The notes beneath the pieces are model-generated. The model ran no database searches and was not told where the DNA came from. It was given only the letters and a program-made list of their open reading frames with translations. A DNA stretch of 64,000 nucleotides from an uncultured Chloroflexota bacterium. GTDB taxonomy: Bacteria; Chloroflexota; Anaerolineae; Aggregatilineales; Phototrophicaceae. How positions within the stretch are numbered: the first letter of the stretch is position 1; each line of letters begins with the position of its first letter. The translations under genes were made by a program, and so were the position numbers. The stretch is taken from NCBI GenBank assembly GCA_937974245.1, contig CALJKV010000110.1, positions 186,001-250,000 of the forward strand, read 5' to 3'. Positions 7,628 to 16,010 of this stretch are shown here, piece after piece.

Positions 7628-7652
7628 CGAATGTAAGAAAGAGCAGACCTTC

Positions 7653-8117
7653 ATGCCTATCACCTTTGTCACTGGCGACCCTTTACTCACACGGGCACAA
7701 ACCCTGGCGTTTGGCTACAATGCGAAAGGTAAAAGCGAAACCACGTTTTTCATCACCCGGCTACTTGACCGTGCACCGGCGGCCTTTGCCACCTATGCCA
7801 AGCAGTGCCGTTCGGGGCAAATACGGGCAGGTGGGTTATGGCTGTGGTCAGAAATGCAGCCCAATCTCCTGTTTCTCCCCGTGCGCGAGTCCGCCGGAAG
7901 CAGCACGCGCCCGCGTCACATAGAAACCGCTTTGCTGACGATTGCCCGTGACTACCGGCTTTATGGGCTGAAGAGTATCGCCGTCGCTGCCCTGGCAGAT
8001 CCTCTGGACTGGCCGGCCATAAAGCCCATCGTGATCCACTGGTTAGCCAGGTGTCCGCTGCCGGTGGTGGTCTATGAGAACATCGTCCCTGGCGTAGTGG
8101 CAGAAGTTGAAAGCTGA
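7653..8117 (+). CDS. divergent macro-domain-like protein (possible ADP-ribose binder)
   Basis: 154 residues starting MPITFVTGDPLLTRAQTLAF. The order of elements resembles macro domains of the DarG/ALC1-like group: a first strand with GDPLLTRAQTLAFGYNAKGK in place of the GDI...A.VN..N..G.MGKG loop, then FATYAKQCRSGQIRAGG, then HIETALLTIARDYRLYGLKSIAVAAL, then PLDWPAIKPIVIHWL and VVVYE at the end. Macro domains bind or hydrolyse ADP-ribose and its derivatives. Key loop residues are altered (GYNAKG rather than N-x-x-G-x-G-G), so catalysis is doubtful. It lies ~0.7 kb upstream of a TIR-domain gene, whose family commonly degrades NAD. Confidence 0.5.
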   Translation: MPITFVTGDPLLTRAQTLAFGYNAKGKSETTFFITRLLDRAPAAFATYAKQCRSGQIRAGGLWLWSEMQPNLLFLPVRESAGSSTRPRHIETALLTIARDYRLYGLKSIAVAALADPLDWPAIKPIVIHWLARCPLPVVVYENIVPGVVAEVES

Positions 8118-8209
8118 TGACCCGGTCAGAATGGACTGTTTTTTTGAATGGCGTGTTTTGGAGCTAAAATACAGAGAATATTCAGGGACACTTATTGCCG
8201 AGGTTCGTA

Positions 8210-8599
8210 ATGGGCACTTATGAAATTAGCTGGCACAACGACGAGAAAACGATCATTCTTGAACAGGTGACAGGCCAATGGAAATGGGAAGACATCTACG
8301 AGATGATCCAGAGGCAGTTCGCCATGATGGACACAATTGAACATAAGGCGCATGTGATCCTGATCGCCCCTGAAGGCTATATCCCCGTGCCTGCCGACGC
8401 CCTGTTTCACCTCCAGAAAATTATTGGCGTGGTGCATCGTAATGAGGGTCTCAAAATCCTGGTTGGCGCGCCCAGACTGATCGAAACTTTATTTTCGATG
8501 ATCGGGCGGGTCTATAAGTTGCGTGATTTGCTGGCGGACTATGCTTTTGCCGGGTCAATGGAAGAGGCGCTGACGATTATCGAAAAGGCAGATAGTTAG
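8210..8599 (+). CDS. STAS/SpoIIAA-like small protein
   Basis: 129-residue soluble protein. ATG 8210 is preceded by GAGG; an in-frame TTG at 8195 is less likely. The alternating strand-helix pattern (YEISWHNDEKTIILEQVTGQW, VILIAPEGY, LKILVGAPRLIETLFSMIG, then AFAGSMEEALTIIEK) is that of STAS/SpoIIAA-fold proteins, and the final MEEALTIIE helix is typical. Such proteins act as partner-binding modules rather than enzymes. A second protein of similar design is encoded at 17644-18057. Family assignment is by pattern only. Confidence 0.5.
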   Translation: MGTYEISWHNDEKTIILEQVTGQWKWEDIYEMIQRQFAMMDTIEHKAHVILIAPEGYIPVPADALFHLQKIIGVVHRNEGLKILVGAPRLIETLFSMIGRVYKLRDLLADYAFAGSMEEALTIIEKADS

Positions 8600-8802
8600 C
8601 AGCACAGCAAGCTCTGCAGTCCCTGGCATTTCTGCTCATCCTCTTTCTCGCATGTGGTATCCCCCTGCACGCCCGTCCCTGTGTTCTTTTCTCTCTTTGA
8701 ACCTCAGCTATTCTATGGTTGCCCCCGATACCTGGAATAAGGTAGACTGATGGTGCGAATGTGTACAAGCGCATGGGGCAGCATCTACGGGGAAAAGCAT
8801 CT

Positions 8803-9936
8803 ATGTCGCACGTTTTTATCAGCTACAGCAAACAAAACAAGGATTACGCCCGCCAGTTAGTCAGCAAGCTGCGCGATGAAGGCTTTGATGTGTGGATTGA
8901 TGACCGCGAACTGCGGGCCAGCGTGGATTGGTGGCAGTCGATTGTGCTGGCGCTGCGGGCGTGCGGCGCGTTTATCGTCATCATGACGCCGGAATCCGAT
9001 AACTCCGACTGGGTGCAGCGCGAAATTACCCTGGCGATGAAGTATGATAAGCCGATATTCCCGCTGTGGTTGAGTGGCAGCCTGGATACACCCAACTGGG
9101 AATTGTTCGTCCGCACCCAGTACACCGACGTGCGTGCGGACAAGATGCCTGAAGAACAATTTTTTACGACTTTGAGCGAAGCGGCATCACGCCGTTCGCG
9201 CCGAGGTGAGAATGTCACCAAAACGCACAAGGTTGAAAAAGTTGTCCTGGACGATGAGGATGAGGTATTCCAGCAAGCGATTGCCAACCCGCCCGCGCCC
9301 ACTTTATCGGATGTGTTCGACCCAACGGATGAAGCAGTCCCGCCAGACGTACCGCCTCCGGTAAAACCCGGACGGTGGCGGTTAGGGTTGGCGGCAGGCG
9401 CTGTTATTGTGCTCATTCTGGTGCTGGCTTTTATCCTCAATCCGCCTGCGCCCGTCGTGGTGACGACGGAAACGCCCGATGTCACAGACGCGCCTGTGCC
9501 GGATGAAACTATCACCCCGACGCTGGATTTCAACTCCGAGCCGGCCAGTATTGAATCACTCAACGCCTGGCGAGAGGCGAATGGCTATGCGCCACTGACG
9601 GTTAACGCGACCCTGAATGCCCTGGCGCAGCGCCACCTGAGCTACCTTATCTCGATTCCGCGCGATGACTTACCCTCGACTGACCTCAATGTGGATGAAC
9701 CCGGACGCGATATTCAGGCAGTCGCAGCCGAGGCCGGGTATCCTATGCCGGAAAACGTCGAAATGTTTGTTGAAGTGCGTGATGGTGACTTCCCGCTGGG
9801 CGATTTGCTGCTTCAACTGGAAATCCAGGGCAGCTCTGAATTACAGTCCCGCGCCCATGAATATGGCTTTGCCCAGGAACGTTCGGTAGATATTGGCAAA
9901 CTCTATTTTGTGTTGATTATGGGGGCAGAGAATTAA
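8803..9936 (+). CDS. TIR domain - transmembrane - CAP (SCP) domain fusion protein
   Basis: 377 residues from ATG 8803 (GGGGAAA upstream; the in-frame GTG at 8761 has no better signal). Residues 1-140 are a TIR_2-type domain: SHVFISYSKQNKDYARQL, FDVWIDDRELRASVDWW, and SDNSDWVQREITLA with Glu74 at the position of the NADase glutamate. A disordered acidic/Pro linker follows, then one transmembrane helix (LGLAAGAVIVLILVLAFIL, ~205-223), a Pro/Thr stalk, and residues ~255-377 resembling CAP/SCP domains (SLNAWREANGYAPLTVN ... LQSRAHEYGFAQE). Predicted topology: TIR inside, CAP outside. Three bases separate it from the next gene, which encodes a secreted CAP protein. Function is inferred to be envelope-to-cytoplasm signalling or NAD cleavage. 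Confidence 0.75.
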   Translation: MSHVFISYSKQNKDYARQLVSKLRDEGFDVWIDDRELRASVDWWQSIVLALRACGAFIVIMTPESDNSDWVQREITLAMKYDKPIFPLWLSGSLDTPNWELFVRTQYTDVRADKMPEEQFFTTLSEAASRRSRRGENVTKTHKVEKVVLDDEDEVFQQAIANPPAPTLSDVFDPTDEAVPPDVPPPVKPGRWRLGLAAGAVIVLILVLAFILNPPAPVVVTTETPDVTDAPVPDETITPTLDFNSEPASIESLNAWREANGYAPLTVNATLNALAQRHLSYLISIPRDDLPSTDLNVDEPGRDIQAVAAEAGYPMPENVEMFVEVRDGDFPLGDLLLQLEIQGSSELQSRAHEYGFAQERSVDIGKLYFVLIMGAEN

Positions 9937-9939
9937 TCT

Positions 9940-11028
9940 ATGCGTATTCGGCCACTGTATCTGATCTTTCCACTGCTGCTGGTACTGCTGCTGTTCAGTG
10001 GGACGCAGTTGTGGGCACAGTCCGGGGCGCTTACTCCGGAAGAAACGACCATCCTGGAAGCGATCAATGCCTTCCGCCGCACAAAGAATGTCGTGCCGGT
10101 AGTTCCTAATGCCGAGCTTAACCAGATTGCCCGCGCTTATGCTGCCGACCTCAAGGTGCGCTACGATAATGCCAATCTAACGGTGGTGGATGTCTACCTC
10201 AACAGTGATGGTAAAAACATTGACCAACTGCTGGCAGAGACGGCTTATGAGCGCTATTCCGATGGTTTTGTAGTGGACTTCATCCCGGCGCGGTTAGGTC
10301 GGGTTGGGCCGGAGAACGCGATTTCTTATTTGATTGAAGATTCGCGTAACCCTGATTCGCGCACGGTTTTCAGCCGGGCTATGGCACAAGGCCGGCAAAA
10401 TGTCTTGCCACTGGGTGATCCGAAGTATCGCGAAGTAGGTATTGGCTTTGTAGATGACCCGGACTCGGACCGGTACTACTATATGCTGTTATTTGCCGCT
10501 CGTCCGGGTGTGCTGCCGGTGGTGATTACCGACCGGAACGCGCTCGATGTGATCGCCGAGCGGGTCAGTGACCGCAATGTTTATATCCGCCCTCACAATG
10601 AAAACACGCACATTACCGGGGACAGGGTGAATGGTCGCGATGTGGTTGGGCGTATCCAGGCTATCCGCATATCGGAGACGGAGAGCGTGCAGGACTGCCC
10701 GCTTGGGATTACGCTCGACTCCGGTTGGCAGACTTACCGTGTCTTTTTGCCGTATATCCTGAGCGAAGGGAGTGGCTTGAAGACCATCTACGTGCAAATG
10801 TGCGACTCCGCCAGGCGTTCACTCATGGTTTCGGCACAGGTAATATATGCTGACCCCAGCACACCATCGCCGGATAGCAACCTCGCCACGCCGCTTGGAC
10901 TGGCTCAGATGACCCAGACTGCTGCCGCCGGGGCGACGCTCTACGCGCCTTTGCAGCCCACTGTGGAAGCCATTCTGACGGCGACGGCCAATGCCCCGCT
11001 GCCAACGGGTACGCCAACAGCACCATGA
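9940..11028 (+). CDS. secreted CAP/SCP-domain protein
   Basis: 362 residues with an N-terminal signal peptide (PLYLIFPLLLVLLLFSGTQLWAQ). Residues ~35-185 carry CAP-superfamily features: ILEAINAFRRTKNVVPVVPNAEL, helix with IARAYAADL, SRAMAQGRQNVLPLGDPKY and EVGIGFVDDPD followed by YYYMLLFAARPG. Residues ~190-310 form a beta-rich domain with YIRPHNENTHITGDRVNG and two Cys pairs; the C-terminus is a Thr/Pro/Ala tail. CAP proteins bind lipids or act as peptidase-like wall proteins; no catalytic assignment is possible. Three bases from the TIR-CAP gene and overlapping the following methyltransferase (ATGA), so one operon. Confidence 0.7.
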   Translation: MRIRPLYLIFPLLLVLLLFSGTQLWAQSGALTPEETTILEAINAFRRTKNVVPVVPNAELNQIARAYAADLKVRYDNANLTVVDVYLNSDGKNIDQLLAETAYERYSDGFVVDFIPARLGRVGPENAISYLIEDSRNPDSRTVFSRAMAQGRQNVLPLGDPKYREVGIGFVDDPDSDRYYYMLLFAARPGVLPVVITDRNALDVIAERVSDRNVYIRPHNENTHITGDRVNGRDVVGRIQAIRISETESVQDCPLGITLDSGWQTYRVFLPYILSEGSGLKTIYVQMCDSARRSLMVSAQVIYADPSTPSPDSNLATPLGLAQMTQTAAAGATLYAPLQPTVEAILTATANAPLPTGTPTAP

Positions 11029-11915
11029 CGCCAGCTACGGATTACGAACAACAGTTAGCGGGCGAGGCGGAACTGTGGGGCAGGGACGCCGAACGCCAGT
11101 CTCAATCCACCCCGCCGGATTGGCGCCATCACCGCAGCCTGCGCCATAACATCATCTATCATCGGGCCGATATTGATGCCTTTCTGGAACATATTCAGCC
11201 GGGCATGACCGTACTGGAACTCGGCTGTGCGTCCGGTTGGCTGACGCTGGCGATGGCGCAGCGTGGGGCGAACGCGATGGGCATGGACATCAGCGATAAG
11301 GCGTTGAATGTCGCCCGCCGTTATTACGAGTCGATTAAGGATTCCGTCAGTGGGGCGGCGACATACCAGGTTGCCGACCTGAACATGCTCGAACTCCCGG
11401 CGGAAACCTACGACGTGGTTGCTGTGAAGGGCACGCTGCACCACCTCGTCCGTATGGATCACGTGATCGCGCAGATTCACAAGGCGCTCAAGCCGGGCGG
11501 CCTGCTGTGGGCGTCAGATTCGCATGGCGAAGAGAGTCTGCCCACCGTGCTGGTCGCCAGCGGGTTAATGTTTGTGCTGCCCACACACGTCAGCTACGCT
11601 GAGAAATTTCGCGGGCTGCTGCGTTTCGGGCTGAAGTCCCCCTCCCGCATCAAGGCCAGCATTGAGGCCGAGGGACTCTCGCCGTTCGAGGGGGCAGGTC
11701 GGGAGCATGACTGGGTCAGACTGATCGGTGAGCGTTTCACAGTCGAACGGCGGGTGGACGCTCCGGCTGTCACCGGCTATATCACCCACCAGCTGAAGCT
11801 GCCGGACTGGGCGGCACTGCCGCTGCTGCGTGGCCTGTGTGCAGTTGACCGGCTGCTGGTACGCATCAAACTTCTGCGCAATACCGGCGTAATTTTGTAT
11901 GCACGCAAGGCGTGA
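11025..11915 (+). CDS. class I SAM-dependent methyltransferase
   Basis: 296 residues, start overlapping the preceding stop by four bases. Rossmann motif I is VLELGCASGWLTLAMAQRG near residues 63-80, acidic motif II GMDISDKAL, and the motif IV region is YDVVAVKGTLHHLVRMDHVI followed by ALKPGGLLWASDSHG. The N-terminal W-G-R and RHHRSLRHNIIYHRAD segment is typical of methyltransferases associated with glycan or natural-product loci. Residues after ~190 form a helical lid with basic patches. Substrate unknown. Third member of the TIR-CAP operon; independent of the methyltransferase at 6833. Confidence 0.75.
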   Translation: MTPATDYEQQLAGEAELWGRDAERQSQSTPPDWRHHRSLRHNIIYHRADIDAFLEHIQPGMTVLELGCASGWLTLAMAQRGANAMGMDISDKALNVARRYYESIKDSVSGAATYQVADLNMLELPAETYDVVAVKGTLHHLVRMDHVIAQIHKALKPGGLLWASDSHGEESLPTVLVASGLMFVLPTHVSYAEKFRGLLRFGLKSPSRIKASIEAEGLSPFEGAGREHDWVRLIGERFTVERRVDAPAVTGYITHQLKLPDWAALPLLRGLCAVDRLLVRIKLLRNTGVILYARKA

Positions 11916-12065
11916 TAGTCGGATAACGCATTCATTTGATAGCTCGTTAGCTGCTTACCCTGAGATACTACCATCAAGGGCTGCAATGCTAGTCCGCCAC
12001 AATGCCCGTACTCTGTGCTACAATTCCCGCGTTCTGTCCGCCGTATTCAGCTACAGGATTGCCTT

Positions 12066-13532
12066 ATGACCGACTGGAAACCCGTCATTGGCATGGAGGT
12101 TCATGCCGAACTCGAAACTCACAGCAAAATGTTCAGCGCCTGCCCGGTAGTGGACAGTGTGACCGCACCGCCCAATACCGCCGTTGACCCGGTTTCGCTT
12201 GGACTGCCCGGCACGCTCCCGGTGATTAACATGCAGGCCATCGAATACGCCATGATGGTCGGCCTGGCGCTCAACTGCGAAATCCCGCCTGTTAATCAGT
12301 TCGCCCGCAAAAGCTATTTTTATCCCGACCTGCCGAAAGGCTACCAGATCAGCCAGTATGACCGTCCTCTATGTATCAACGGTTGGCTGGATGTGGAAGT
12401 CACGCCGGAGGACGGCGAACCGTACACCAAGCGGGTTCGTATCCGCCGCGCCCACCTGGAAGAAGACACGGGCAAGCTGACACATGTCGCTGGTGGCAGC
12501 CTGGTGGACTATAACCGCGCCGGGGTGCCGCTCCTGGAAATCGTGACCGAGCCGGACATCAACAGCGCCGCCGAAGCTGAGGCTTACGCCCGCACGCTGC
12601 GTTCTATCCTGCAATACCTGGGTGTCAACAGTGGCGATATGTCCAAAGGCGTGCTGCGTGTCGAGCCGAACATCAGCGTCATGCACCCGGATGACGCCGA
12701 GTTCCGTACCCGTACCGAGGTGAAGAACCTCAACAGTCTCCGTATCCTCTACCGGGCGACTGAGGCCGAAATTGAGCGCCAGATCAAACTGTACGAATCC
12801 GGTGGGGAAGTGCAGCAGGCCACGCTCGGTTGGGATGAAAACAAGAACCGACTAGTGGTGCAGCGGGTTAAGGAACGCGCCGACGAGTACCGTTACTTCC
12901 CTGAGCCTGACCTGCCGATCCTGGAGATCAGCCGTGAGTGGGTCGCCGAGGTGAGCGCCAAACTGCCGGAACTGCCGGAAGCCAAGCGGGGGCGGTTCAT
13001 GGATGAACTCGGCCTGAATGCTTACGATGCCCGCGTGCTGGTCATGGAGCAGGCCGTCGCCCACTTTTACGAAGCGGTGCTGGCAGCGGGCGCAAACGGC
13101 AAATCCGCCGCCAACTGGATTACCGGCAGCCTGTTCAGCCTGATGAATGCGAATGGCCTCAACCGTGAGGACATTGAAAAGAGCAAAATCACTGCGCAGC
13201 AGTTCGCGGAACTGGTCAAACTGGTGGATGGTGGCACGCTCAACAAAGGCACGGCGACCACCGTGCTGGTTACGATGTGGGAAACCGGGGCCGACCCGGC
13301 GCGGATTGTCGAGGAACAGGGGTTGGCGCAGGTTTCCGATACCGGTGCGATTGCCGAGGCTGTCGCCCGTGTGTTGGCCGAAAACGAGTCTGTGGTGCAG
13401 GACTACCTGGGTGGCAAAGACAAACTCTTCGGGGCGCTTATGGGGCAGGTGATGCGGGCGATGGCCGGCAAGGGCGACCCGCAAATCATCAAGCAAATTC
13501 TGAGTGATCTGCTGGAATCCCGGCGGGGATAG
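12066..13532 (+). CDS. gatB: aspartyl/glutamyl-tRNA amidotransferase subunit B
   Basis: 488 residues, standard length. GatB is the kinase and tRNA-binding subunit of GatCAB, which converts Glu-tRNA(Gln) and Asp-tRNA(Asn) to the amidated forms. Starts MTDWKPVIGMEVHAELET; conserved blocks SKMFSACP, PGTLPVIN, RKSYFYPDLPKGYQISQYD, RAHLEEDTGKLTHV, DYNRAGVPLLEIVTEPD, RTEVKNLNS and RYFPEPDLP are all intact. The C-terminal YqeY-like tail domain (residues ~340-488) ends in PQIIKQILSDLLESRR. gatA and gatC are not adjacent. Confidence 0.97.
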   Translation: MTDWKPVIGMEVHAELETHSKMFSACPVVDSVTAPPNTAVDPVSLGLPGTLPVINMQAIEYAMMVGLALNCEIPPVNQFARKSYFYPDLPKGYQISQYDRPLCINGWLDVEVTPEDGEPYTKRVRIRRAHLEEDTGKLTHVAGGSLVDYNRAGVPLLEIVTEPDINSAAEAEAYARTLRSILQYLGVNSGDMSKGVLRVEPNISVMHPDDAEFRTRTEVKNLNSLRILYRATEAEIERQIKLYESGGEVQQATLGWDENKNRLVVQRVKERADEYRYFPEPDLPILEISREWVAEVSAKLPELPEAKRGRFMDELGLNAYDARVLVMEQAVAHFYEAVLAAGANGKSAANWITGSLFSLMNANGLNREDIEKSKITAQQFAELVKLVDGGTLNKGTATTVLVTMWETGADPARIVEEQGLAQVSDTGAIAEAVARVLAENESVVQDYLGGKDKLFGALMGQVMRAMAGKGDPQIIKQILSDLLESRRG

Positions 13533-13864
13533 GGCAAGCGGGATAGCATCTTAGCTGGTTAGCACCTCAGGAAAATTCCCGGTACTCGCGGCGGATACCC
13601 CGAAGTGTGTCGCTCTAATCGGTAAGGTTGTTGCCGGGGCATGATAGATACATCATGTCCCTACCCAAGCATGAAGGCTTAACCTGATGGCTATCCAGCT
13701 ATCAGACTATTCAGCTAACGTGCTAACCAGCTTTTTCCGCTTACGAACCTTTTATGCTCCTCCGATATGACTCCTACATTGTGCATAAATTTCTCTTACG
13801 TTTGCTGGCTATCCTATAGCTGTAAATCGTAATTGAGACACCTATTGAGCAGAGGAGTATCACC
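13533..13864. other. intergenic region with 13-bp inverted repeats 180 bp apart end to end
   Basis: 332 bases between gatB and the Hsp20 gene. No reading frame of note. AGCTGGTTAGCAC at 13553-13565 is repeated exactly in inverse orientation at 13720-13732 (GTGCTAACCAGCT). The repeat includes TTAGCAC/GTGCTAA, the outer part of the CIRCE heat-shock operator, but the 154-base spacing is not that of CIRCE. It may be a small non-coding element, such as a MITE-like sequence. The Hsp20 ribosome binding site (AGAGGAG) lies at its right end. Confidence 0.6.
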
Positions 13865-14329
13865 ATGAGCACCATTATTCGCTGGAACCCCTTCCGTGAA
13901 GCAGTCGCTATGCAGAACGCGATGGATCGTGTTTTCGATGACAACTGGCGCAGCCTGCGTCCGGTGTGGCAAAACGCACAGTCCGGCAGCTTCGCCCTCG
14001 CGCTGGATGTGGCAGAAACCGATACCGCCTACAGTGTGACAGCGGAAATCCCCGGCATTCCGTCGGAGAACATCCATGTCAAGCTGCATGATGGCGTCCT
14101 GACGATTGCGGCGGAACACAACGAGGAACATACCGAAGAACAGGAAGGCCGCGTTCTGCTCCAGGAACGTCGTTATGGCAAGTTCAGCCGCAGTGTGCGC
14201 CTGCCGCAGGTGGTGGATACTGAGAAGGTCGAGGCTGTTTACAACAACGGTGTGCTGACCCTCACGCTGCCGAAAGCCGCTGAGGCCCAACCTCGTATGA
14301 TCCCGGTCAACGTCAAGAACGGCAAGTAA
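13865..14329 (+). CDS. small heat-shock protein, Hsp20/alpha-crystallin family
   Basis: 154 residues; ATP-independent holdase chaperone of the cytosol. N-terminal STIIRWNPFREAVAMQNAMD is typical of bacterial class A Hsp20, followed by the alpha-crystallin domain at ~45-142: VTAEIPGIPSENIHVKL, DGVLTIAAEH, RRYGKFSRSVRLPQVVD and the conserved A-x-x-x-N-G-V-L-T-L-T-L-P-K (AVYNNGVLTLTLPK). A C-terminal MIPV tail can act as the I-x-I/V anchor. AGAGGAG precedes ATG. No CIRCE or other recognised heat-shock operator directly upstream. Followed by a strong terminator. Confidence 0.93.
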   Translation: MSTIIRWNPFREAVAMQNAMDRVFDDNWRSLRPVWQNAQSGSFALALDVAETDTAYSVTAEIPGIPSENIHVKLHDGVLTIAAEHNEEHTEEQEGRVLLQERRYGKFSRSVRLPQVVDTEKVEAVYNNGVLTLTLPKAAEAQPRMIPVNVKNGK

Positions 14330-14374
14330 TCCCCATTATTCGGGGAGTCACTCCCCAGCAATAGAAACTATCAC

Positions 14375-14409
14375 GGACACCCGCTTATCCAGGCGAGTGT
14401 CCTTTTTTT
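14375..14409 (+). terminator. terminator after the Hsp20 gene
   Basis: Stem GGACACCCGC (14375-14384) pairs with GCGAGTGTCC (14393-14402) with one mismatch, 8-base loop, followed by seven T. A smaller GGGGAGTCACTCCCC hairpin lies just upstream. Confidence 0.85.
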
Positions 14410-14525
14410 ACCTTGTTTCGGTCCGTTATGTATCGCTGAGGTGCCCGCCGCCCGACGATGGCGTATAATAAAGTCTTGGAGGTGTTTCAGCCTTTGTTAG
14501 TGAGTAAATAGGGGAGTTAGAGACG

Positions 14526-15377
14526 ATGTTTGAGAAAATGTCACGGAGCTGGGAGCTGGTGAAGGCCAGTTTCAGCGTACTGCGTTCGGATAAAGAACTG
14601 CTGCTTTATCCGATTGTCTCGTTTATTGGCGTGATTCTGGTGACGATCAGTTTCGCAATCCCGATGGTGTTTGCCGGGATTTTTGATGGTCTCACAAAAG
14701 GCGACAGTAACATGGGTATCGCCAGCGCGATTGTGGGTTTCCTGTTCTACCTGGTCATGTATACCGTCATTATCTTTTCCAACACGGCGTTAGTTGGCGC
14801 GGCCATGATCCGGTTGGATGGTGGCGACCCTACGCTGGCGGATGGTTTCCGCATCGCCCGTGCGCGCTTTGGTAAGATTGTCGGCTATGCCCTGGTTTCG
14901 GCCACAGTGGGTATGATCCTGCGGGCAATATCCGAGCGCGGCATTGTCGGGCAGATTGTGTCATCTGTAATTGGGTTTGTCTGGAATGTGGTTACATTCC
15001 TGGTTGTGCCGGTACTGGTGGTGGAAGACATCGGCCCGGTGGATGCGGTCAAACGCAGCGGCGAACTGCTGAAAAAGACGTGGGGTGAGCAGTTGGTTGC
15101 CAATTTTGGCATGGGCATGGTATTCGGGCTGTTGAGTTTTGTGATTCTGATTCCCGGAATCTTTCTGATTATTGCGGCCGCCGGGGCGAAATCAGTAGCG
15201 TTGCTGGTGCTGGCGGTGGCCTTGCTGGTGATTCTGCTGATCGGCCTGGGATTGGTGAGTTCGGCGCTGACCGGCATTTTCCAGGCGGCGTTGTACCGTT
15301 ATGCTACCCAGGGCAGCAGTAGCGGTTTCTTCAATGATGATATTCTGCAAGGCGCGTTCAAGCCGAAACGCGGGTAA
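14526..15377 (+). CDS. DUF6159-like integral membrane protein
   Basis: 283 residues with about six hydrophobic helices: LLLYPIVSFIGVILVTISFAI, IVGFLFYLVMYTVIIF, VGYALVSATVGMIL, SVIGFVWNVVTFLVVPVLVV, MGMVFGLLSFVILIPGIFLI and LLVLAVALLVILLIGLG. The N-terminal SRSWELVKASFSVLRSDKELLLYP and the central FLVVPVLVVEDIGPVDAVKRS are, as I recall them, hallmarks of the DUF6159 family, whose function is not known. A TATAAT-like -10 (GTATAATAAAG) lies about 55 bases upstream, without a convincing -35. Monocistronic, with a bidirectional terminator after it. Confidence 0.7.
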   Translation: MFEKMSRSWELVKASFSVLRSDKELLLYPIVSFIGVILVTISFAIPMVFAGIFDGLTKGDSNMGIASAIVGFLFYLVMYTVIIFSNTALVGAAMIRLDGGDPTLADGFRIARARFGKIVGYALVSATVGMILRAISERGIVGQIVSSVIGFVWNVVTFLVVPVLVVEDIGPVDAVKRSGELLKKTWGEQLVANFGMGMVFGLLSFVILIPGIFLIIAAAGAKSVALLVLAVALLVILLIGLGLVSSALTGIFQAALYRYATQGSSSGFFNDDILQGAFKPKRG

Positions 15378-15401
15378 TTTTTGTAGTGTAGGGCGAATGA
15401 C

Positions 15402-15432
15402 AAAGGGGAATGCCGGTGTGCGTTCCCCTTTT
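15402..15432. terminator. bidirectional terminator between convergent genes
   Basis: AAAGGGGAATGC (15402-15413) pairs with GCGTTCCCCTTT (15420-15431), including one T-G pair, and runs into TTTT. It lies between the DUF6159-like gene and the convergent 2H-family gene ending at 15445. Confidence 0.85.
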
Positions 15433-15444
15433 CTGTGCAGGTAA

Positions 15445-15966
15445 CTATGCACCCAACGGAATCACCGCATAAGTCAGGAAGGGCAAGGCGACATCGTCAA
15501 TCCCGTAAATGACATGCAGGCGTTCTACCCGGAAAGTGATTGGAGCGTAATCCGGGAGTGTCACGGCTTCCCGCTCCGCCGCGCTCTCGAAGATACCGAC
15601 GGTCATGTGTGGTGTTGGTGTGCTGCCATGTGCGCCACCGTATGGTGGGTATTCGGGGAAAACCGCGAAGACACGCTGGCAGAGGGCCTCAATGGGCTGT
15701 GGGTCTGCCGGTTGCAGGTAGGCGATCTGCGAGAAATGATTGTATCCCTGCAGGGTGATGTCAAATGGTGCGACATCTGCGCAGAGTGCAGCGAGTTTCT
15801 TACAAGCGGCATCCAATTCACGAAACAGCGCAAACGGATACAGAATCGTGATATGCGGCGGTACACGCACGAAATCATCCGGCGCGTACCGGCGCATCAA
15901 TGGCGCGGCATGGGCCTGTACCTCGTGCGGGGCAAAAATCACAATGCCGGTGTCCAATTCGGACAT
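15445..15966 (-). CDS. 2'-5' RNA ligase family (2H phosphoesterase) protein
   Basis: 173 residues from ATG 15966, preceded by AGGAG; upstream in-frame codons lack a ribosome site. The two diagnostic H-x-T motifs of the 2H phosphoesterase superfamily are present: PPHITILYPF near residue 40 and TPHMTVGIF near residue 120. Members ligate or hydrolyse 2'-5' or 2',3'-cyclic RNA ends. The sequence is only loosely similar to ThpR, which is encoded separately at 18182, so the substrate may differ. Downstream of it lies the broken vapC-like gene region on the same strand. Confidence 0.75.
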   Translation of the reverse strand: MSELDTGIVIFAPHEVQAHAAPLMRRYAPDDFVRVPPHITILYPFALFRELDAACKKLAALCADVAPFDITLQGYNHFSQIAYLQPADPQPIEALCQRVFAVFPEYPPYGGAHGSTPTPHMTVGIFESAAEREAVTLPDYAPITFRVERLHVIYGIDDVALPFLTYAVIPLGA

Positions 15967-16010
15967 GGCGGCTCCTGTTATGCATAGAACGTACTGGAAA
16001 ACAGCAGATT

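Noticed and set aside
8844..9563. 239-codon minus-strand frame, Ser/Thr-rich
   Set aside because: Shadow of the TIR-CAP gene; low-complexity composition and no family similarity.
13553..13732. CIRCE heat-shock operator upstream of hsp20
   Set aside because: TTAGCAC and GTGCTAA are present but 154 bp apart instead of 9, so it is not a normal CIRCE element.
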